Source: Ignavibacteria bacterium UBA961 (GTDB taxonomy: Bacteria; Bacteroidota; Ignavibacteria; Kapaibacteriales; UBA961). Taken from it: a DNA stretch of 9,928 nt. Within the stretch, counting starts at the first letter, position 1. Each line of letters starts with the position of its first letter. Positions 6,972-9,928 of this stretch are shown here, one piece after another. Location of the stretch: contig DBCJ01000029.1 in the NCBI GenBank assembly GCA_002293005.1, forward strand, positions 1 to 9,928, read 5' to 3'. The notes under the pieces were generated by a model. It saw nothing but the letters and a program-made list of their open reading frames with translations. It was not told the origin of the DNA and did no database searches. The position numbers and the translations under genes are program-made.

Positions 6972-6977
6972 CTCCTT
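6972..6977 (-). promoter_or_regulatory. ribosome-binding site fixing the rplS start
   Basis: AAGGAG on the minus strand, 6 nt before the ATG at 6965. It is the strongest Shine-Dalgarno match in the window and rules out the longer rplS start. Confidence 0.8.
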
Positions 6978-7006
6978 AACGCAGATTTTCATTTAGAAAC
7001 AGATTG

Positions 7007-7037
7007 CAAAGTTAAGGAAAAGTCTCATGTCCACAAA
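7007..7037 (-). promoter_or_regulatory. Bacteroidota-type housekeeping promoter of rplS
   Basis: On the minus strand TTTG (7037-7034) is followed after exactly 19 nt by TAACTTTG (7014-7007), a perfect match to the -33 TTTG and -7 TAnnTTTG elements of the Bacteroidota primary sigma factor. The predicted transcript would begin near 7000, giving a leader of roughly 35 nt that contains the AAGGAG box. Confidence 0.65.
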
Positions 7038-7113
7038 CAAGAAATTCTCCACTTTTTTTGAAAAACTTAGGAAATGAGCGCTTTTCTGGGGATAAAATCA
7101 CACAAAATATATT

Positions 7114-7134
7114 CCACAGATAGAAATTCTGTGG
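7114..7134. promoter_or_regulatory. 7-bp inverted repeat, candidate ald operator
   Basis: CCACAGA (7114-7120) and TCTGTGG (7128-7134) form a perfect dyad around a 7-nt AT-rich spacer. It directly abuts the TAnnTTTG element at 7135, so a bound protein would cover the promoter. Alanine dehydrogenase genes are often controlled by Lrp/AsnC-type regulators; whether such a protein binds here is inference. Confidence 0.35.
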
Positions 7135-7142
7135 TAATTTTG
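7135..7142 (+). promoter_or_regulatory. -7 element of a candidate ald promoter
   Basis: TAATTTTG is a perfect TAnnTTTG -7 element. The matching -33 position 19 nt upstream reads TTCC, a poor match to TTTG, so the promoter may be weak or activator-dependent. The transcript would start near 7150, leaving a leader of about 65 nt. Confidence 0.45.
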
Positions 7143-7160
7143 CGTGATAGAACTATTCAT

Positions 7161-7178
7161 CCGGAGCATTGCTTCCGG
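7161..7178 (+). other. small hairpin in the ald leader
   Basis: CCGGA (7161-7165) pairs with TCCGG (7174-7178), with GC/GC continuing inward past a bulged T to a 3-nt loop. It lies between the predicted ald transcription start and its ribosome-binding site and has no T-tract after it. Confidence 0.25.
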
Positions 7179-7203
7179 TTTCGCCACCATTTTCAGACTT
7201 TTC

Positions 7204-7208
7204 AGGAG
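7204..7208 (+). promoter_or_regulatory. ribosome-binding site fixing the ald start
   Basis: AGGAG lies 6 nt before the ATG at 7215 and supports that start over the ATG 141 nt upstream in the same frame. Confidence 0.7.
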
Positions 7209-7214
7209 CTTCCC

Positions 7215-8321
7215 ATGATTATCGGCGTTCCACGCGAAATCAAGCCAAATGAGAATCGAGTTGCACTCACTCCCGGCGGTGCAGAATTATTGATTGCAAA
7301 TAAACATACAGTGATCATCGAAAAAGATGCCGGTGTCGGCAGTGGTTTTTCCGATGAAATGTATATCAGAGTAGGTGCAAAGATCATCCCAACAGCAGCA
7401 GAAGTCTATGGACAAGCTGATATGATCATGAAGGTGAAAGAGCCGATTGCACCTGAATATGGACTCATCAAAGAAAATCAAGTACTCTTCACATATTTCC
7501 ACTTTGCCGCTTCTCGTGAACTCACCGAAGCAATGGTAAAAGCAAAAGCGATTTGTATTGCCTATGAAACCGTCATGAAGCCGGACAATTCCCTTCCTCT
7601 CTTGATTCCAATGAGTGAAGTTGCCGGTAGAATGGCTCCACAAGAAGGTGCGAAATATCTTGAGCGCACAATGGGCGGTCGCGGTGTATTGCTTGGTGGC
7701 GTACCCGGCACAGAACCCGCAAATGTACTCGTGCTCGGCGGTGGTATCGTCGGTACCAATGCAGCAAAAATTGCAGCAGGCTTTGGCGCGAAAGTGACAA
7801 TCATGGACAATAATCTCTATCGTTTGCGCTATCTCGATGATGTGATGGCAAAGAATGTGAACACAGTCATGTCCACTCCTGACAATATCCGTCGTCATGC
7901 ACAGCAAGCCGATCTCGTTATTGGTGCTGTTTTGATCGCTGGTGCAAAGGCACCACATTTGATCACAAAAGACATGCTTTCAACGATGAAGCATGGTGCG
8001 GTTGTGGTCGATGTGTCCGTGGATCAAGGTGGATGTATTGAAACATGTAAGCCGACAACACATGAGAATCCAACATATGTTGTGGATGGCATTCTTCACT
8101 ATTGCGTTGCGAATATGCCCGGCGCAGTGCCTTATACATCAACCGTAGCACTCACAAATGCGACACTTCCTTATGCAATTCAACTTGCAAATAAAGGATG
8201 GGAAAAGGCATGCTCAGACAATCGTGAATTGTATTATGGCGTGAATACCGTCAGCGGAACAATCGTGTATCAAGCGGTTGCAGAAGCTTTCGACATGCCA
8301 TATAGCGAGCTCAAACTCTAA
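7215..8321 (+). CDS. ald: alanine dehydrogenase (NAD-dependent)
   Basis: Cytoplasmic enzyme interconverting L-alanine and pyruvate plus ammonia with NAD. The 368-aa product matches the family length (about 370). Every catalytic landmark numbered for the Mycobacterium enzyme falls at the same position: Arg15, Lys75 (MKVKEP), His96 (TYFHFAAS), Asp270 (VDVSVDQGG) and Asn300 (ANMPGAVPYTST). The NAD-binding Rossmann loop GGGIVGTNAAKIA starts at 175. The frame is open further upstream to 7074, but the family N-terminus (IIGVPREIKPNENRVALTP) begins at the ATG at 7215, which has an AGGAG box. The gene is divergent from rplS, has its own promoter-like -7 element and abutting dyad, and ends at a terminator at 8341-8374, so it is probably monocistronic. 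Pyridine nucleotide transhydrogenase alpha subunit is a relative but is ruled out by the length and the catalytic residues. Confidence 0.98.
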   Translation: MIIGVPREIKPNENRVALTPGGAELLIANKHTVIIEKDAGVGSGFSDEMYIRVGAKIIPTAAEVYGQADMIMKVKEPIAPEYGLIKENQVLFTYFHFAASRELTEAMVKAKAICIAYETVMKPDNSLPLLIPMSEVAGRMAPQEGAKYLERTMGGRGVLLGGVPGTEPANVLVLGGGIVGTNAAKIAAGFGAKVTIMDNNLYRLRYLDDVMAKNVNTVMSTPDNIRRHAQQADLVIGAVLIAGAKAPHLITKDMLSTMKHGAVVVDVSVDQGGCIETCKPTTHENPTYVVDGILHYCVANMPGAVPYTSTVALTNATLPYAIQLANKGWEKACSDNRELYYGVNTVSGTIVYQAVAEAFDMPYSELKL

Positions 8322-8340
8322 GAATGAATTATTTTCTTTC

Positions 8341-8374
8341 AAAGGGTGTTTGCAAATGCATTCACCCTTTTTTT
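8341..8374 (+). terminator. intrinsic terminator downstream of ald
   Basis: AAAGGGTG (8341-8348) pairs perfectly with CACCCTTT (8363-8370); the T-run spans 8368-8374. The 14-nt loop contains TGCA twice, so a smaller inner helix is possible. It starts 20 nt after the ald stop and ends 13 nt before the next gene. Confidence 0.78.
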
Positions 8375-8379
8375 ATAAG
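8350..8379 (+). promoter_or_regulatory. candidate cruA promoter overlapping the ald terminator
   Basis: TTGCAA (8350-8355) and TATAAG (8374-8379), with an 18-nt spacer, match 4/6 and 5/6 of the classical sigma-70 boxes and lie inside and at the end of the ald terminator. A start about 7 nt downstream would place the first transcribed base within 1-2 nt of the cruA ATG, implying a leaderless message. The Bacteroidota-type consensus is not matched, so this is speculative. Confidence 0.25.
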
Positions 8380-8387
8380 CGGAAATC

Positions 8388-9928
8388 ATGTCACTTTGCG
8401 CCATACCAAAAGCTCAGTCGATCCCCGATATAAACATCTTTTCGGAATATGAATCTTCGCATCCTCTGACTGTCAAGCATTTCAAACAAATGCAGGATGG
8501 AACATATTGGTTTCAAAGGCTTCTCACGATTGAATCTTCTTTCATGAGAAATGTGAAAGACATTCCGAAACAAGTTATTTCACATGCAAAGAATTTGAAG
8601 GGCGAGAAAGATTTTGACATTGTCTATGGAGGTGGCGGACTTGCCATTATTCATGCGGCTTTGATGTCGAAAGTGTATGGTTATTCGGTTTGTTTATTCG
8701 ATAAATATGGTGTTGGTCTCACGCATCGCGATTGGAATATCAGCTATCAGGAATTACTCGTTTTGCGTGATTGCGGACTCTTCACCGAGGAGCAATTGCA
8801 ATCATTCATTACTTGCACTTATCGCAGTGGTTTTGTGAAATTTCATGATGCGAATTCGGCGATCAAGACCCCGCATTTGTGGATGGATCATGTTCTTGAC
8901 AATGCGCTCGATGCAAATGCATTATTATCTGCCGCAAGAGAAATCGTGGTATCGAATGGCGGTGTGATTTTGGATAATGCGGAATTTACTTCCATCGAAG
9001 TTGATGGCACAATAGCACATGTGAAGATCAAAGAGCAAGGCATTGAACGAACACTCATCACACCACTCTTTATTGATGGAATGGGCGCATTTTCTCCGAT
9101 TGCAAAAGCGCTGAATCCTGAAGCGCCTTTCACGCATTGCTGTCCTACTGTCGGCTCGATTTCATCGGGTTTCAAAACAGGTACAGGCGAGCGCGAAGTG
9201 GATTTCAGTGTCGGCGAAATTCTTGTCACGAATGAAGACATGCTACCGGATGGCAGACAACTTATTTGGGAAGGTTTTCCAAGCTCAAATGATCGCTTTG
9301 TTACGTATCTTTTTTTCTATGATGCAATTGATTCCCCTTCTGATAAATCACTTCTGAATTTATATGAATTGTTTTTTGAAAAACTTTCAACATACAAAGA
9401 ACCAGGCGAGCATTTTGATATCGGCAGACCACTCTTTGGCATCATTCCATCCTATTCTCATAAAGCGCTTGGTAATGCGCGCATTTCAGCTGATGACAAT
9501 ATCCTTTGCATTGGCGATGCCGCCGCACTCAGTTCACCGCTTTCCTATTGTGGATTCGGATCTTTTGTTCGCAATCTTCCGCGCATGACAAAAGCATTGC
9601 ATCAAGCGATACAGTCAAAACAGCTAACTAAGAATTCGCTCAAATCAATCAATGCATTTGAATCGCGCGTTGCAATCATGTCGAATTTTGCGGCCTTTCT
9701 TCAGGGCAAAAAGGGTCAACCAGCAAATACAGTCAATGAAACAATGAATCTCTTCATGGATGTACTTGCTCATTTGCCGAATCATATTGCTCAAGAAGTA
9801 TTTCGAGATACGATGAAGTGGGAATCGTATAATATCATGATGAGCACGGTGCCGAAAAGGCATCCCATGTCCTATAAGATTTTAATTCGCACACATGGCT
9901 TTTGGGGTTTGCTCAGATGGGCGCTCAA
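8388..9928 (+). CDS. cruA: CruA-family lycopene cyclase (3' end outside window)
   Basis: Predicted FAD-type flavoprotein cyclase that forms beta-ionone rings on lycopene. The frame is open for 513 codons to the right edge, and CruA proteins are longer, so perhaps 100-150 residues are missing. After an N-terminal region, the dinucleotide-binding strand-turn-helix DIVYGGGGLAIIHAALM starts at 77, followed by an acidic-end strand and THRDWNIS (112-119), which corresponds to the family's N-R-E-W-N-I-S motif. Further on come KTPHLWMDHVLDNALD, FIDGMG and the second FAD motif ICIGDAAALSSP-like segment with SYCGFGSFVRNL (about 374-398). The related CruP family is the main alternative. The ATG at 8388 is 13 nt after the ald terminator and lacks a clear ribosome-binding site; the next in-frame ATG (8490) would remove residues that look family-like. 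Assignment is from recognised motifs, so whether it makes one or two rings is unknown. Confidence 0.82.
   Translation, partial: MSLCAIPKAQSIPDINIFSEYESSHPLTVKHFKQMQDGTYWFQRLLTIESSFMRNVKDIPKQVISHAKNLKGEKDFDIVYGGGGLAIIHAALMSKVYGYSVCLFDKYGVGLTHRDWNISYQELLVLRDCGLFTEEQLQSFITCTYRSGFVKFHDANSAIKTPHLWMDHVLDNALDANALLSAAREIVVSNGGVILDNAEFTSIEVDGTIAHVKIKEQGIERTLITPLFIDGMGAFSPIAKALNPEAPFTHCCPTVGSISSGFKTGTGEREVDFSVGEILVTNEDMLPDGRQLIWEGFPSSNDRFVTYLFFYDAIDSPSDKSLLNLYELFFEKLSTYKEPGEHFDIGRPLFGIIPSYSHKALGNARISADDNILCIGDAAALSSPLSYCGFGSFVRNLPRMTKALHQAIQSKQLTKNSLKSINAFESRVAIMSNFAAFLQGKKGQPANTVNETMNLFMDVLAHLPNHIAQEVFRDTMKWESYNIMMSTVPKRHPMSYKILIRTHGFWGLLRWAL

Noticed and set aside
7045..7058. T-run near 7052 after an AGAAATTCT palindrome as a terminator
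   Set aside because: The palindrome cannot form a stable stem with a workable loop, and no gene ends nearby on that strand.
7074..7214. N-terminal extension of the ald frame up to 7074
   Set aside because: It translates the promoter and leader region. The family start with canonical residue numbering and an AGGAG box is at 7215.
7287..7958. 223-codon minus-strand frame inside ald
   Set aside because: Its Cys/His-rich composition results from reading ald backwards, and the ald protein matches its family throughout.

Overview
The window is a compact, gene-dense, single-copy chromosomal region of fairly low GC. It most likely comes from the Bacteroidota/Chlorobiota (FCB) group. Three things point there. 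The rplS gene has a perfect Bacteroidota-type promoter (TTTG, 19-nt spacer, TAACTTTG). The rhomboid protease carries the soluble C-terminal tail common in that group. The last gene is a CruA-type lycopene cyclase, a family best known from green sulfur bacteria and cyanobacteria. An Ignavibacteria/Kapabacteria/Chlorobi-like lineage is my best guess. No transposase, integrase, phage gene, tRNA, rRNA or CRISPR array was seen.

Layout. Positions 1-959 (minus strand) hold a two-gene unit: a small, unrecognised two-helix membrane protein followed 3 nt later by the first 217 codons of an SbtA-family sodium-dependent bicarbonate transporter, which runs off the left edge. A CbbR/CmpR-like LysR regulator (1061-1987, plus) diverges from it, with repeated ATTACAA boxes between. 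Next come pgk, a rhomboid intramembrane protease and ispG on the plus strand (2072-5373), closed by a strong intrinsic terminator at 5468-5498. On the minus strand, rplS (start 6965) and purM (start 6501) converge on ispG, with a strong terminator between them. Divergent from rplS is alanine dehydrogenase (ald, 7215-8321) with its own leader, promoter-like element and terminator. A lycopene cyclase gene (cruA-like, from 8388) then runs off the right edge.

How the genes relate. The sbtA/lysR locus looks like a regulated inorganic-carbon uptake module. IspG (MEP pathway of isoprenoid precursors) and CruA (carotenoid cyclisation) lie at the start and near the end of one biosynthetic route, though they sit in separate transcription units. 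pgk, purM, rplS and ald are housekeeping genes. Three starts were moved inward from the longest reading frame: rplS to 6965 and ald to 7215 on ribosome-binding sites, and purM to 6501 because the extension is the upstream terminator. The least explained parts are the small membrane gene upstream of sbtA, the operator-like repeats at 991-1013, the dyad beside the ald promoter, the structured ispG-purM gap, and two genes (purM, cruA) that begin within 20 nt of a preceding gene's terminator.
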